Assembly: GCA_028282095.1 (NCBI GenBank)
Contig: JANQIP010000267.1
Location: 1 to 36,851 of the forward strand
Direction: 5' to 3'
Length of the DNA: 36,851 bases
DNA from: Xanthobacteraceae bacterium
Lineage (GTDB): Bacteria; Pseudomonadota; Alphaproteobacteria; Rhizobiales; Xanthobacteraceae
Shown here: in pieces, positions 6,678-16,596 of the stretch
Position numbering within the stretch: position 1 is the first letter of the stretch
Layout of the letters: the number at the start of each line of letters is the position of its first letter
Notes under the pieces: generated by a model
Databases searched by the model: none
What the model was told of the DNA's origin: nothing
Seen by the model: the letters and a program-made list of their open reading frames with translations, nothing else
Translations under genes and position numbers: made by a program

Positions 6678-9095
6678 TCAGCCGCGCAGCGTGCCGCCGG
6701 TTCGTTTCGAGACCTCGGCGATGATCTTCTGCGCGACCGCCTCGATCTCTTCGTCGGTCAGGGTCTTCTCGCGTGGCTGCAGGGTCACCGCGATGGCGAT
6801 CGACTTCTTGTCGGGGTCGATGCCCGTTCCCTCGTAGACATCGAACACATCGACGCCTGCAATCAGCTTGTGCTCGGCGCGATGCGCCGCATGCACCACA
6901 TCGTTCGCGTTCACCGCGCGATCGACGATGAAGGCGAAGTCGCGCGTGACCGGTTGGAACGGCGACAATTCGAGCGGCGGCTTTGCCCGCGTCGCCTTTG
7001 CCCTGTGCTCGGGGATGCGGTCGAGGATCACCTCGAAGGCAACCAGCGGACCTTCGAGGTCGAGCGCATCGAGCGTGCGCGGATGCACTTCGCCGAAATG
7101 GCCGATCACGTTCTGCGGGCCGATCTGGATGGTGCCGGACCGCCCCGGATGCAGCCAGGCCGGCCCGCCGGATACGACCTGCAGGGCAAGCACCGGCGCG
7201 CCTGCAGCCGCCAGCACGGCGAGCGCATCCGCCTTGGCATCAAAGGCGTCGACGCTTTTGGCGTTGCTCGACCAATGGCGGCCCGCACCGAAAGGCCTTG
7301 CGAGTGCCCGGCGCACGCCGCCTGCGGCGATGAGCTGATCCTCCGGCCGGTCGCCCTTGAACACCTGGCCGACTTCGAACAAAGCGACGTCGGGAAAGCC
7401 GCGATCGGCATTGCGCTGCGCGGCGGCGGCAAGGCCGGGCACGAGGCTCGGTCGCATATCCGACAATTCGGCCGCGATCGGATTGGCGAGCACGAGCTCC
7501 GGCGCGCCGCCGCCGAACAGCTCGGCCTCTTTCCTCGCAACGAAGGACCAGGTGACCGCCTCGGTGAGCCCACGCGCGGCAAGGGCGCGCTTGGCCTTGC
7601 GGGTGCGCTGCTGGATCGGGGTGAGCACGGCTTTGCGCCCGCTGTCGCCGCGCTCGAACGGGGTCAGCGGCACGCGGTCGACGCCGAGAATGCGCACCAG
7701 TTCCTCGACGAGGTCGGCCTTCCCGTGGACGTCCGGGCGCCACGACGGCACGGCGACCTTCAGGGTCTTGCCTTGGCCGGTGACATGGAAGCCGAGCCGC
7801 ATGAGCACGCGCTTGACCTCGGTTGGGCGCGCATTGAGCCCGGCCAAGCGGCTGAGCATGTCGAGCGGAAAGTCGATCATGCGATCTGGGCTCGGAACTT
7901 CGCCCGCGACCACGATGTCCGAGGGCTTGCCGCCGCACAGGTCGAGCACCATGCGCGTTGCAAGCTCAAGGCCGGGGACGGTGAAAGCAGGATCGACTCC
8001 GCGCTCGAAGCGGTAGCGTGCATCGGAGCTGACGCCGAGCTTGCGGCCGGTGAGCGCGATATTGATGTCGTCCCACAGCGCCGATTCGATCAGCACGTCG
8101 GTCGTCGTCTCCGAGCAGCCGGTGGTCTCGCCGCCCATGATGCCGGCGAGCGACTCGACGCCCTCGTCATCGGCGATCACGCACATCGTGGGATCGAGCG
8201 CATAGGTCTTGCCGTCGAGGGCGAGCAGCGTTTCGCCGTCGCGCGCGCGGCGCACGGTGAGGTTCCCGCGCACTTTCGCGGCATCGAACACATGCAGCGG
8301 GCGGGCGCGGTCGAAGGTGATGAAATTGGTGATGTCGACGAGCCGGTTGATCGGCCGCAGCCCGATCGCCATCAGCTCGCGCTGCAGCCAATCGGGCGAC
8401 GGCCCGTTGCGCACGCCGCGCACCAGGCGCAGCGCGAAGGCCGGGCAAAGCGAGGGCGTATCGCCGAAATCGAGCTTGACCGAGACGGGGCAGGGGAACC
8501 CGCCCTTTACCGGCTTGATCGCCGGGTCCTTGAACGTGCCCATGTCGGCGGCGAAGAGATCGCGCGCAATGCCGTGCACGCCGGCGCAGTCGGGCCGGTT
8601 CGGCGTGAGCCCGATCTCGATCACGGGGTCGTCGAGCTTCGCCCATTCGGCGTAGCGCGCGCCGACCGGCGCATCTTCGGGAAGCTCGATGATGCCCTCG
8701 TGGTCTTCGGAGATCTGCAGTTCCGCCCCCGAGCACAGCATGCCATGGCTTTCGACGCCACGGATCGTGCCGACGGACAGCGTCATCGCCTTGCCGGGGA
8801 TGAAGGTGCCGGGCGGCGAGAACACGCCCTTCATGCCGGTGCGCGCATTGGGCGCCCCGCACACGACCTGGACCGGCGCGCCGGTGCCGGTCTCGACCAT
8901 ACAAACGCGCAGCCGGTCGGCATTCGGATGCTGCTCGGCGGAGATCACATGGGCGATCGTGAACGAGGCGAGCGCTTTGCCCCGGTCCTCGACGCTCTCC
9001 ACTTCGAGACCGATCATGGTCAGCTTGTCGACGAGTACGTCCAGCGGCTCGTCGGTGTCGAGATGCTTTTTCAGCCAGGACAGGGTGAATTTCAT
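6678..9095 (-). CDS. pheT: phenylalanine-tRNA ligase beta subunit
   Basis: This subunit of the alpha2-beta2 synthetase that charges tRNA-Phe includes the editing domain. The 805-aa length is normal. The N-terminus [15 protein letters not shown], the tRNA-binding domain (about 40-150, ending [14 protein letters not shown]), the B3/B4 region with [15 protein letters not shown], the B5 region (about 400-470) and the C-terminal anticodon-binding domain ending [11 protein letters not shown] are all present. The usual pheS-pheT coupling is broken: about 950 bp holding a DUF559 gene, repeats and a remnant of a second pheT start separate the two genes. Expression may rely on read-through from rpmI-rplT-pheS or on a local promoter. 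Confidence 0.97.
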   Translation of the reverse strand: MKFTLSWLKKHLDTDEPLDVLVDKLTMIGLEVESVEDRGKALASFTIAHVISAEQHPNADRLRVCMVETGTGAPVQVVCGAPNARTGMKGVFSPPGTFIPGKAMTLSVGTIRGVESHGMLCSGAELQISEDHEGIIELPEDAPVGARYAEWAKLDDPVIEIGLTPNRPDCAGVHGIARDLFAADMGTFKDPAIKPVKGGFPCPVSVKLDFGDTPSLCPAFALRLVRGVRNGPSPDWLQRELMAIGLRPINRLVDITNFITFDRARPLHVFDAAKVRGNLTVRRARDGETLLALDGKTYALDPTMCVIADDEGVESLAGIMGGETTGCSETTTDVLIESALWDDINIALTGRKLGVSSDARYRFERGVDPAFTVPGLELATRMVLDLCGGKPSDIVVAGEVPSPDRMIDFPLDMLSRLAGLNARPTEVKRVLMRLGFHVTGQGKTLKVAVPSWRPDVHGKADLVEELVRILGVDRVPLTPFERGDSGRKAVLTPIQQRTRKAKRALAARGLTEAVTWSFVARKEAELFGGGAPELVLANPIAAELSDMRPSLVPGLAAAAQRNADRGFPDVALFEVGQVFKGDRPEDQLIAAGGVRRALARPFGAGRHWSSNAKSVDAFDAKADALAVLAAAGAPVLALQVVSGGPAWLHPGRSGTIQIGPQNVIGHFGEVHPRTLDALDLEGPLVAFEVILDRIPEHRAKATRAKPPLELSPFQPVTRDFAFIVDRAVNANDVVHAAHRAEHKLIAGVDVFDVYEGTGIDPDKKSIAIAVTLQPREKTLTDEEIEAVAQKIIAEVSKRTGGTLRG

Positions 9096-9202
9096 GAGCC
9101 TTACTCGGCGATCGATTCACTACCAAGCGCGGGCGTTCTCTCGTCTCGCTCCGTTCCCATCTTGCGCGGCAGTACCTGGGAACATGTACGGGACGGGGCG
9201 CC

Positions 9203-9619
9203 TCAACGCTTTGCTCCCTCCCCCGCTTGCGGGGGAGGGCTGGGGAGGGGGCGTGCTGTGATCGCCGCCGCGATCGTTTCCAGAACGCCTTCGCGATTCG
9301 TCAAGACATCGAGATTACTGACGCGGAGCACACGATAGCCTCTAGCCTCGAAATAGGTGTCACGTCTCATGTCGTGCTTCTGACCCGCGTCTTCGAAATG
9401 CTGTCCACCGTCTATCTCCACGATCAGCCGGCACCGTTGGCAAACGAAGTCGACGATAAAGGGCCCGATTGGTGACTGTCGGCGAAACGCCAGACCTTGA
9501 AACCTGTGACCGCGTAACTCTGCCCACAGCTTCCGCTCGGCATCGGTCATGTTACGACGCAATGCCCTTGCGCGTCCGCGTTGCGATTCAGAAACCGGAC
9601 GATGGGACACCTTGGTCAT
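9203..9619 (-). CDS. DUF559 (Vsr-like) endonuclease-domain protein
   Basis: This 138-aa protein has the DUF559 fold, related to very-short-patch-repair nucleases. An N-terminal ARALRRNMTDAERKLWAELR helix is followed by GLAFRRQSPIGPFIVDFVC, then RLIVEIDGGQH with the acidic and histidine residues expected of the active site, and YFEARGYRVLRVSNLDV. The last residues (PLPSPPPQAGEGA) are encoded by a palindromic repeat at 9211-9255. The Shine-Dalgarno-like GGGAGGGGGG just before the ATG also comes from a repeat (9621-9672). The gene interrupts the normally adjacent pheS-pheT pair and lies next to a duplicated pheT start, which suggests a mobile or homing-type insertion. Nuclease activity is inferred from the family only. 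Confidence 0.85.
   Translation of the reverse strand: MTKVSHRPVSESQRGRARALRRNMTDAERKLWAELRGHRFQGLAFRRQSPIGPFIVDFVCQRCRLIVEIDGGQHFEDAGQKHDMRRDTYFEARGYRVLRVSNLDVLTNREGVLETIAAAITARPLPSPPPQAGEGAKR
9211..9255. repeat. short palindromic repeat, CCCTCCCCC family
   Basis: CCCTCCCCCGCTTGCGGGGG and the following GAGGGCTGGGGAGGGGG form a hairpin plus a G-rich tail. It overlaps the 3' end of the DUF559 gene. Related pieces are at 9621-9672, 9873-9912, 9977-10035 and 26079-26133. Confidence 0.7.
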
Positions 9620-9620
9620 A

Positions 9621-9672
9621 CCCCCCTCCCGGTCCGCTTTGCGCGGACCGGCTTCCCCCTCAAGGGGGGAGG
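9621..9672. repeat. short palindromic repeat with GGTCCGC..GCGGACC hairpin
   Basis: The C-rich CCCCCCTCCC is followed by GGTCCGCTTTGCGCGGACC and by CCCCCTCAAGGGGGG. It forms the upstream edge of the DUF559 gene and truncates the pheT fragment that follows. A related copy is at 9977-10035. Confidence 0.65.
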
Positions 9673-9675
9673 CGA

Positions 9676-9762
9676 AACGCCGATCAGCGTGATCGCGATC
9701 AAGTGTTTGGGTAACACGTCAGTGCCGAGATGCTCCTTCAGCCAGGATAGGGTTGATCTCAT
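9676..9762 (-). pseudogene. fragment of a second pheT start (about 29 codons)
   Basis: Read on the minus strand from an ATG at 9762, the sequence encodes MRSTLSWLKEHLGTD and then a weaker match up to an LIGV. This parallels [15 protein letters not shown] and MIGL at the true pheT start (9095). The match then runs into the palindromic repeat at 9621-9672 and ends. GGGAG lies ten bases before this ATG. The fragment differs from the resident pheT start at many positions, so it is either old or came from another pheT. It lies just downstream of pheS, where the original pheT start would be expected. Confidence 0.75.
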
Positions 9763-9872
9763 TCTTCGACATCTCCCGCTTGGAGAGGCCGGCTGTGCTT
9801 GTCTTGAGCAGAAGGCTCAGGGAGGGAACCGCCGGACGAGTGCGCTGACATGTGAGCGTGCACTGCTGTGTT

Positions 9873-10035
9873 CCCTCCCCCCTTGAGGGGGAGGGTTAGG
9901 GAGGGGGGTGAGTCGTCCAGAACTGAGCACATTCTCGTTCGTAGAGCATTTTCAAGTCTTGACCTGACAGCCTTCGTCTTGCCTCCCGGTCCGCTTGGCG
10001 CGGACTCGCTTCCACCTCAAAGGAGGAGGCGAAAC
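9873..10035. repeat. two further CCCTCCCC palindromic repeats between pheS and the pheT fragment
   Basis: Bases 9873-9912 carry CCCTCCCCCCTTGAGGGGG plus a G-rich tail. Bases 9977-10035 carry CCTCCCGGTCCGCTTGGCGC and a related second half. Together with 9621-9672 they make the whole region 9620-10042 a mosaic of repeats around the pheT fragment. No intact gene is seen in it. Confidence 0.6.
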
Positions 10036-10042
10036 AGAACCG

Positions 10043-11125
10043 TTACCCACTCAATCCCCCCGCGAGGGTGGGGAAATCGAGCGGGCGGAAGCCGTAATAG
10101 GAGAGCCAGCGCATATCGGCTTCGAAGAAGGCGCGCAGGTCCGGCATGCCGTATTTCAGCATGGCGATGCGATCGATGCCGAGACCCCAGGCGAAGCCCT
10201 GATACTCCTCGGGATCGAGCCCGCAATTCCTCAGCACGTTCGGATGCACCATGCCGCAGCCGAGGATTTCCAGCCAGTCCTCGCCTTCGCCGAACCTGAT
10301 CTCGCCCTTGTCGCGTCGGCACTGGATGTCGACTTCGAGCGAGGGTTCGGTGAACGGGAAGAACGAGGGCCGGAAGCGCATCTTCACATCGTCGACCTCG
10401 AAGAAGGCCTTGCAGAACTCGGCGAGAATCCACTTCAGATGGCCGAGATGCGAGCCTTTGTCGATCACCAGCCCTTCGACCTGGTGGAACATCGGCGTGT
10501 GGGTCTGGTCGGAGTCGCAGCGATAGGTGCGGCCGGGACAGATCACGCGGATCGGCGGCGCCTGGCTCAGCATGGTGCGCACCTGCACCGGCGAGGTGTG
10601 GGTCCGCAGCAGCATGCTTGAGCCGTCCGGCTTTTCCGGGAAGAAGAACGTGTCGTGCATGTCGCGCGCGGCATGCCCTTCCGGGAAATTGAGCCGGGTG
10701 AAATTGTAGTCATCGGTCTCGATATCGGGGCCCTCGGCGACCGCAAAACCCATATCGGCGAAGATCGCGGTCAGCTCGTCGATCACCTGGCTGATCGGAT
10801 GGATGCGGCCGCGTTCGGCCGGGCTTTCGGGCAGCGGCAGCGTGACGTCGACGGTCTCGGTGTTGAGGCGCTCATCGAGCGCGAGATCCTTGAGCGTTTG
10901 CCGCCGCGCGGCGAGCGCGGTGCCGACGCGGTCCTTCAACCCGTTGATGAGCGGTCCCTGCTCGCGGCGTTCCTCCGGCGTCATCTTGCCGAGCGTTGCG
11001 AGCAGCGCCGACACGCTGCCTTTCTTGCCCAGCGCGGCAACGCGCACCTGCTCCAACGCCGCTTCGTCGGTGGCAGCGGTGACGGCGGCGAGAATGTCCT
11101 GTTCGAGCGTGTCGAGATCGGTCAC
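10043..11125 (-). CDS. pheS: phenylalanine-tRNA ligase alpha subunit
   Basis: This is the catalytic class II synthetase subunit, 360 aa. An N-terminal coiled-coil (about 1-90, with [11 protein letters not shown]) is followed by [19 protein letters not shown], motif 2 around RDMHDTFFF and [10 protein letters not shown], and motif 3 [14 protein letters not shown]. It ends with the usual PTLAGGLS. It is transcribed with rplT and rpmI: the rplT stop is about 70 bp upstream. The gene is intact, although repeats begin right after its stop. Confidence 0.97.
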   Translation of the reverse strand: MTDLDTLEQDILAAVTAATDEAALEQVRVAALGKKGSVSALLATLGKMTPEERREQGPLINGLKDRVGTALAARRQTLKDLALDERLNTETVDVTLPLPESPAERGRIHPISQVIDELTAIFADMGFAVAEGPDIETDDYNFTRLNFPEGHAARDMHDTFFFPEKPDGSSMLLRTHTSPVQVRTMLSQAPPIRVICPGRTYRCDSDQTHTPMFHQVEGLVIDKGSHLGHLKWILAEFCKAFFEVDDVKMRFRPSFFPFTEPSLEVDIQCRRDKGEIRFGEGEDWLEILGCGMVHPNVLRNCGLDPEEYQGFAWGLGIDRIAMLKYGMPDLRAFFEADMRWLSYYGFRPLDFPTLAGGLSG

Positions 11126-11194
11126 GGCTCACTCCGGCATCAAGGCGAGATCGGTGTCGTGCGGCTTGCCGCCGGCCTGGGTCAATGCGATCGC

Positions 11195-11554
11195 TCAGGC
11201 GGCGAGCGCGGCCTTCGCCCTCTCGACGATCGCCTGGAACGCCGCCGGCTCGCGGATCGCAAGGTCGGAGAGCACCTTGCGGTCGATCGTGATGCCGGCC
11301 TTGCCGAGCCCGTCGATGAACCGGCTGTAGGGCAGGCCAAAGGGCCGGACGGCCGCATTGAGCCGCTGGATCCACAAAGCGCGGATGGTGCGCTTCTTGT
11401 TCTTGCGGTCGCGGTAGGCATATTGCTCCGCTTTGTCCACCGCCTGCTTGGCGACGCGGATGGTGTTCTTGCGCCGGCCAAAATAGCCTTTGGCGGCTTT
11501 CAGGACCTTCTTGTGCTTGGCGTGCGCGGTGACGCCCCGTTTGACGCGGGCCAT
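11195..11554 (-). CDS. rplT: 50S ribosomal protein L20
   Basis: This 119-aa protein binds 23S rRNA early in 50S assembly. It starts [18 protein letters not shown] and contains [17 protein letters not shown] and [20 protein letters not shown], all typical of L20. The ATG at 11554 is chosen because it gives the canonical N-terminus and has AGGAG upstream; a longer in-frame start exists but adds unrelated residues. It lies about 70 bp downstream of rpmI on the same strand. Confidence 0.97.
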   Translation of the reverse strand: MARVKRGVTAHAKHKKVLKAAKGYFGRRKNTIRVAKQAVDKAEQYAYRDRKNKKRTIRALWIQRLNAAVRPFGLPYSRFIDGLGKAGITIDRKVLSDLAIREPAAFQAIVERAKAALAA

Positions 11555-11624
11555 GGCCGATCTCCTCAAAAAGCATGCAGGTTCATGAGCGAAGGCCGCG
11601 CGGACAACGCGGCCGGCAAGGCGA

Positions 11625-11825
11625 TCAGCCGTTCGGCAGCCAGTATTTCTTGATCCGTTCGCCGTCGGTCTTGAACAGGATCTTGGTGCCGCGGTGGTCA
11701 CGAATCTGCTTGGTCGAGCGCTTGATCATGCCATGGCGCTTGCCCGACTGGGCATACAGCACCTTGCCGGTGCCGGTGACCTTGAAGCGCTTTTTCGCGC
11801 CCGACTTGGTCTTGATCTTGGGCAT
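11625..11825 (-). CDS. rpmI: 50S ribosomal protein L35
   Basis: This 66-aa protein starts [20 protein letters not shown], the standard L35 N-terminus, and is rich in lysine and arginine. GGAGAA lies just before the ATG at 11825. It is the first gene of the rpmI-rplT-pheS unit. infC, which precedes rpmI in many bacteria, is not here: the upstream 500 bp are non-coding and lead to divergent miaB. Confidence 0.96.
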   Translation of the reverse strand: MPKIKTKSGAKKRFKVTGTGKVLYAQSGKRHGMIKRSTKQIRDHRGTKILFKTDGERIKKYWLPNG

Positions 11826-12292
11826 TTTGCTCTTCTCCAAAAACCTGCGGCCGTACGGAACCTAATTCGCGGAGTGGCACCCACGATGAGACGAGCTCAA
11901 GCGTTGGTGCCGCACCGCCAGAGGGCTCCGGGGCGCGGTCGAATGCTCATGACTGAGCGGATTGCTGGCGAGCAGCGCCGCCGCCACGGCAGCCCTTGTT
12001 CGGCCGGGCGGCGGAAGGCCGGGTTTATCGCAGAGCCGGCGCAAAAAAGCAACTGGCATAGGCACATATGTCGCTTGTCCGGCGATTCTTGGCCGATTCT
12101 TGATTGCGTCAGGTCGCATAAACAAGGGCTGAGCGGCTCGATCGCCGCCATGGGCGGATTGCGAAGCGCTCCTGGTTTCTATGTATTTCTTTTTCTTCCA
12201 AAAGACGTTATCAGAAGGGCGCCGCCATCGATCATGGGCGCGACAGATTAATGCTGATCGGTGAACGGCATCGCTGAGGTTTTGACCCGGCC
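11826..12292. other. intergenic region between divergent rpmI and miaB, with a repeat remnant
   Basis: No convincing gene lies in this stretch of nearly 470 bp. Bases 11874-11916 (GTGGCACCCACGATGAG then CTCAAGCGTTGGTGCCGCAC) match the second inverted repeat of the composite element found at 22.9, 24.6, 28.7, 34.0 and 36.8 kb, but the left arm is degraded and the first inverted repeat is missing. The ribosomal-protein promoter should be in this region; I could not place it with confidence. Confidence 0.5.
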
Positions 12293-12328
12293 TTGAAACG
12301 TTGCGAGCGACGGATATATGCGACCGGC

Positions 12329-13726
12329 ATGAGCGGTGCCCGCAAGCTTTACGTTAAATCCTATGGCTGCCAGATGAACGTCTACGATTCCCAGCGTATG
12401 ACGGACGTGTTGGCGCGCGAGGGTTTTACTGAGACGGCGGAACAGGATGAGGCCGATCTCCTGATCCTCAATACCTGCCATATCCGCGAGAAGGCGGCGG
12501 AGAAAGTCTATTCGGAGCTCGGCCGCATCCGCCGGCTCAAGTCGCAGGCGGCAGGGGAGGGGCGGCAGGTGCTGGTCGCCGTGGCCGGCTGCGTCGCCCA
12601 GGCGGAAGGCGAGGAGATCATCCGTCGTGCACCCGTGGTCGATCTCGTTTTCGGCCCGCAGACCTATCATCGGCTGCCGGATCTCCTCGCGCGCGCGGAG
12701 CGCGGCGGCAAGGTCGTCGACACCGACTTTCCGGTCGAGGACAAGTTCGATCATCTCGCCCCGGCGCAGCCGGCGGCGCTGCGCGCGCGCGGCCCCAGCG
12801 CCTTCGTCACCGTGCAGGAAGGTTGCGACAAGTTCTGCACCTTCTGCGTCGTGCCCTACACGCGCGGGGCGGAGCTGTCGCGGCCGGTTGCCAAGATCAT
12901 CGCCGAGGTTGAACGGCTGACCGAGGCCGGCGTGCGCGAAGTGCGGCTGATCGGACAGAACGTCAACGCCTATCACGGCGACGGGCCGGATGGCCGCCCC
13001 TGGTCGCTCGCGCAATTGCTGTTTCGCCTTGCCGAGATCCCCGACCTTGCACGGCTACGCTACACGACGAGTCATCCCTGTGACATGGGCGAGGACCTGA
13101 TTGCCGCGCATCGCGACCTGCCCGCGCTGATGCCGCAGCTCCATCTTCCGGTGCAGTCGGGCTCCGACCGGATTCTCGCCGCGATGAACCGGCGCCACAC
13201 CGGCGATGACTACCTCGCTGTCATTGAGAAGCTAAGGGCGGTGCGGCCGGACATTGCGCTGACCTCCGATTTCATCGTCGGCTTTCCCGGCGAGACGGAG
13301 GCCGATTTCCGCGCAACGCTCGCGCTGATCGACGAGGTCGGATATGCGGGGGCATTCTCCTTCAAGTATTCGCCGCGTCCCGGAACGCCGGCGGCGGCGC
13401 GCAACGATCAGGTGGCCGAGGCGGACAAGGTCGAGCGTCTGGCGCGGCTGCAGCAGGCGATCGACCGCGACGCCGCTTCCTTCAATGCCGGCCTGCGCGG
13501 GCGTACGCTCGACATCCTGTTCGAGAAGGAAGGCCGGCGCGACGGACAGCTCATCGGCCGCTCACCCTATCTTCAACCGGTCCAGGTCATGGCGCCGACA
13601 TCATTGTTGAATGGAATCGCACCGGTCCGAATCACGGATCTCGGAACCAACAGTCTGTTCGGAACACTGGCGCGCTCGCCGCATTTGCATGACGACCGCC
13701 CGACGATCGCGAGCGCAGGACCCTGA
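12329..13726 (+). CDS. miaB: tRNA-2-methylthio-N6-dimethylallyladenosine synthase MiaB
   Basis: This radical-SAM methylthiotransferase modifies i6A37 of tRNAs (465 aa from this start). The N-terminal cluster cysteines are C14 (YGCQMN), C50 (NTCHIR) and C88 (AGCVAQ). The radical-SAM triad is CDKFCTFC at 166-173. A C-terminal TRAM domain begins near [14 protein letters not shown]. The ATG at 12329 gives the canonical [17 protein letters not shown] start, but no Shine-Dalgarno sequence precedes it. A TTGAAA-N16-TATATG match ends nine bases upstream, so the mRNA may be nearly leaderless. A TTG at 12293 would add 12 residues. It is first in the run miaB-phoH-ybeY-tlyC-lnt. Confidence 0.96.
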   Translation: MSGARKLYVKSYGCQMNVYDSQRMTDVLAREGFTETAEQDEADLLILNTCHIREKAAEKVYSELGRIRRLKSQAAGEGRQVLVAVAGCVAQAEGEEIIRRAPVVDLVFGPQTYHRLPDLLARAERGGKVVDTDFPVEDKFDHLAPAQPAALRARGPSAFVTVQEGCDKFCTFCVVPYTRGAELSRPVAKIIAEVERLTEAGVREVRLIGQNVNAYHGDGPDGRPWSLAQLLFRLAEIPDLARLRYTTSHPCDMGEDLIAAHRDLPALMPQLHLPVQSGSDRILAAMNRRHTGDDYLAVIEKLRAVRPDIALTSDFIVGFPGETEADFRATLALIDEVGYAGAFSFKYSPRPGTPAAARNDQVAEADKVERLARLQQAIDRDAASFNAGLRGRTLDILFEKEGRRDGQLIGRSPYLQPVQVMAPTSLLNGIAPVRITDLGTNSLFGTLARSPHLHDDRPTIASAGP

Positions 13727-14768
13727 CCGCTTGTCCCGACGCCTCGCCGACACCCCGGCTTTGACCCCGCCGGCCGCCGATCCGGCGACGCAGGTCGTGC
13801 TCGCCTTCGACGACAATCGGCTCGCGTCCGCCCTGTTCGGCGAGTATGGGCAGAACCTCGCGCTGATCGAGCGCCGGCTCGGCGTCGTTGCCGACTCGCG
13901 CGGCAATCATGTCACGGTCGAGGGCTCGCGCGATGCCTGCGAGCAGGCGCGCCACGTGCTCGAAGGCCTCTACGAGCAGCTCGAGCGCGGACACGATCTG
14001 ACCCAGGGCGATGTCGAAGGCGCGATCCGGCTTGCGATCGCGCAAGGCTCGCTGTTTGACTACGATCCGACCACGGCGCGGCCGAATTTCGAGGAGATCC
14101 ACCTGCGCAAGCGGTTGGTGCGCGCCCGCACGCCGGCGCAGGACGCCTATATCCGCGCGCTGCGCCGGCACGCATTGGTGTTCGGCGCCGGCCCCGCCGG
14201 CACCGGCAAGACCTGGCTTGCGGTCGCCCATGCGGTCGCCTTGTTCGAACGAAAAGAGGTCGACCGCATTATCCTGTCGCGGCCCGCGGTCGAAGCGGGC
14301 GAACGGCTTGGATTCCTGCCCGGCGACATGCGCGAGAAAGTCGATCCTTATCTGCGGCCAATCTATGATGCACTGTTCGATCTCATGGATGCGCGCATCG
14401 TCGAACGCGCCTTGCAGGCCGGCGAGATCGAGATCGCGCCGCTTGCGTTTATGCGCGGCCGTACCCTTGCCAATGCGGCCATCATCCTCGACGAGGCGCA
14501 GAACACCACGTCGATGCAGATGAAAATGTTCCTCACCCGTCTCGGCGAGAATGCGCGCATGATCGTCAACGGCGATCCCAGCCAGGTCGACCTGCCGGCG
14601 GGCCAGACCTCGGGCCTGACCGAGGCCTTGCGCCTGCTCGCCGGCGTTGACGGCATCGGACGGGTGATGTTCACGGAGGCGGACGTGATCCGCCACGAAC
14701 TGGTGTCGCGGATCGTCTCCGCCTATGACCGCGCGTCTTTCGCGCGCAAGCGTGAGCCAGGCGCATGA
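13689..14768 (+). CDS. phoH: PhoH-family ATPase
   Basis: PhoH/PhoL proteins are P-loop ATPases linked to RNA metabolism and ribosome assembly together with YbeY. This one is 359 aa from the ATG at 13689, with Walker [10 protein letters not shown] (Lys174) and Walker [10 protein letters not shown]. An N-terminal KH-like region includes [18 protein letters not shown]. It overlaps the end of miaB by 38 bp in another frame and overlaps ybeY by ATGA. A longer in-frame start upstream would run deeper into miaB and is unlikely. The miaB-phoH-ybeY-tlyC order is conserved in alphaproteobacteria. Confidence 0.93.
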   Translation: MTTARRSRAQDPDRLSRRLADTPALTPPAADPATQVVLAFDDNRLASALFGEYGQNLALIERRLGVVADSRGNHVTVEGSRDACEQARHVLEGLYEQLERGHDLTQGDVEGAIRLAIAQGSLFDYDPTTARPNFEEIHLRKRLVRARTPAQDAYIRALRRHALVFGAGPAGTGKTWLAVAHAVALFERKEVDRIILSRPAVEAGERLGFLPGDMREKVDPYLRPIYDALFDLMDARIVERALQAGEIEIAPLAFMRGRTLANAAIILDEAQNTTSMQMKMFLTRLGENARMIVNGDPSQVDLPAGQTSGLTEALRLLAGVDGIGRVMFTEADVIRHELVSRIVSAYDRASFARKREPGA

Positions 14769-15421
14769 TCCGTCCCGTACGTTCCGCGCGAAAGAGGCGT
14801 GCCACGCGATCGTCCCCGCCTTGCACGATCGACGTCATCGTCGAATCGCCGTTGTGGGGAACACGCGCGGAAGCCGAACCATGGGTCCGTCGCGCCGTCC
14901 TTGCCGCTCTGCCGGCGCGGCACGGCACCTGCGCGGTCACCGTCCTGCTCACCGTCGATCGGTCGATTCGCGCACTGAACGCCCGGTTCCGCGGGCGCGA
15001 CATGCCGACCAATGTGCTATCATTTCCCGCGGCCCCCGGTTTGCCGCACCAAGCGGCCAGGAGCGAAGCGCCGATATTCCTTGGCGATATCGCGGTAGCG
15101 CTCGAAACGGCGAGGGCCGAAGCGGCCGTGGAAGGAAGGGAGTTCATTCACCACGTCACCCATCTTGTCGTCCATGGCGTTCTGCATTTGTTAGGCTATG
15201 ATCACCAATCCGATGCGGAGGCGGAAGCAATGGAATCGCGTGAGCGGGCAATCCTGTCACAGCTCGGAATGCCCGATCCCTATTCCCTTCCTGGTCGCGA
15301 ACAATTGCCTAGCGGAATATCGGCCGGCTTTTCGGCCGATACAGCAAGTAGCGGGAAGCGACGCAGCAGAACCCGCGTTATTCGAAACGGTTTACGCGCC
15401 GGAGCGCAGAATCGCGCCTGA
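14765..15421 (+). CDS. ybeY: endoribonuclease YbeY (rRNA maturation factor)
   Basis: YbeY is a zinc-dependent endoribonuclease in 16S rRNA 3'-end maturation and quality control. The metal-binding motif HGVLHLLGYDH is at 137-147, with H137, H141 and H147 as ligands, and the family segment MPTNVLSFP is at 80-88. The usual end of the family, LGMPDPY, falls at 167-173. Here about 45 further residues follow, rich in Ser, Gly and Arg and without a recognisable domain. The N-terminus also has about 20 basic residues before the domain. It is coupled to phoH by ATGA; tlyC starts 11 bp later. Confidence 0.93.
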   Translation: MIRPVRSARKRRATRSSPPCTIDVIVESPLWGTRAEAEPWVRRAVLAALPARHGTCAVTVLLTVDRSIRALNARFRGRDMPTNVLSFPAAPGLPHQAARSEAPIFLGDIAVALETARAEAAVEGREFIHHVTHLVVHGVLHLLGYDHQSDAEAEAMESRERAILSQLGMPDPYSLPGREQLPSGISAGFSADTASSGKRRSRTRVIRNGLRAGAQNRA

Positions 15422-15432
15422 CCACAACCGCC

Positions 15433-16596
15433 ATGCCTGAAGACCCCCCAAGTCGACTCGACTCGGTCGACCCGCCCGAGCACCGCAATCTGCCGGTTCC
15501 CCTGCCGCCGCAGGATTTTGAGCCGCGCACCAACGGCGACAACTGGCTGCATCGTCTGGCCCGCGCTTTGTTCGGATGGAAGGTCGGCTCGATGCGATCC
15601 GACATCGAGACTCTGCTCGAAGGCCGCCTGCTCGCCGACCCCGGATTCTCTCCGGAAGAACAGGCGATGCTCAAGAACATTCTCGGCCTGAGCGAGCGCC
15701 GGGTCGAGGATGTCATGGTTCCTCGCGCCGATATCGTCTCGGTCCATCAGGACATTGCGCTCGGAGAGCTGATGCGCGTGTTCGAGCAGGCCGGGCACTC
15801 GCGCCTCGTCGTCTATGACGACACGCTCGATGACCCCGTGGGATTCGTGCATATCCGCGACCTCATCGTGCAAATGACCGCGCAGGCGGCGGTCACGCCG
15901 GAGACCAAGGCCAAGCGCCGCAAGCGCTTTCCCGCCGACCTCGATCTCGGCGCGATCGATCTTGCGATGCCGCTCGCGCATGCGAAGATCACCCGCACGA
16001 TCCTGTTCGCGCCGCCCTCGATGCCCACGCTCGACCTCCTCGCCAAGATGCAGGCGACGCGAATTCACCTCGCCCTGGTGATCGACGAATATGGCGGAAC
16101 CGACGGCCTCGTCTCGATCGAGGATCTGGTCGAGCAGATCGTCGGCGAGATCGAAGACGAGCACGACGAGGAATCCGCCCACTCCGTGGTGCGCCAACCC
16201 GATGGATCTTACCTTGCCGATGCGCGCGCAACGCTCGACGATGTCGTCGCGACGGTCGGCGCCGAGTTCGACGTCGGCGAAGCCGCCGAGGAGGTCGATA
16301 CCGTCGGCGGTTATCTTGTCACCCGGATCGGACGTGTGCCGGTGCGCGGCGAAATCGTTCCGGGCCCGGAGCCGTTCGAGATCGAAGTGCTCGATGCCGA
16401 TCCGCGCCGGGTGAAGAAGGTCAAGATCTCCCGCAGCAAGACCGTCCAGCGCGGAAGCGAGCCGAGCCGCGAGCCGGAGCGGGAGGATGAGCGCGTCGTG
16501 CAGCCGCTCGAAGCTCGGCCCGCGGAGACGGCGCCGCCCGGTGAATCTGCCGCGTCGTCGCCCGTCGCGCTGCCTGCCCCGACGCGTCAGCCGTGA
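15433..16596 (+). CDS. tlyC: hemolysin/CorC-family CBS-domain protein
   Basis: This is a soluble CorC/YbeX-type protein of 387 aa. Two CBS domains (about 90-155 and 190-255, containing VEDVMVPRADIVSVHQ and LVIDEYGGTDGLVSIEDLVEQIVGEI) are followed by a CorC_HlyC transporter-associated domain (about 260-340, YLADARATLDDVVATVG and GYLVTRIGRVP). There is no DUF21 membrane domain, so it is the short cytoplasmic type, linked to Mg/Co homeostasis or supply to Lnt. The C-terminal 45 residues are disordered (Glu, Arg, Pro). It overlaps lnt by four bases (GTGA). Confidence 0.9.
   Translation: MPEDPPSRLDSVDPPEHRNLPVPLPPQDFEPRTNGDNWLHRLARALFGWKVGSMRSDIETLLEGRLLADPGFSPEEQAMLKNILGLSERRVEDVMVPRADIVSVHQDIALGELMRVFEQAGHSRLVVYDDTLDDPVGFVHIRDLIVQMTAQAAVTPETKAKRRKRFPADLDLGAIDLAMPLAHAKITRTILFAPPSMPTLDLLAKMQATRIHLALVIDEYGGTDGLVSIEDLVEQIVGEIEDEHDEESAHSVVRQPDGSYLADARATLDDVVATVGAEFDVGEAAEEVDTVGGYLVTRIGRVPVRGEIVPGPEPFEIEVLDADPRRVKKVKISRSKTVQRGSEPSREPEREDERVVQPLEARPAETAPPGESAASSPVALPAPTRQP

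Noticed and set aside
6675..9338. 887-codon open frame on the plus strand opposite pheT
   Set aside because: It is antisense to an intact, fully recognisable pheT; composition is Arg/Gly/His-rich with no recognisable domain.
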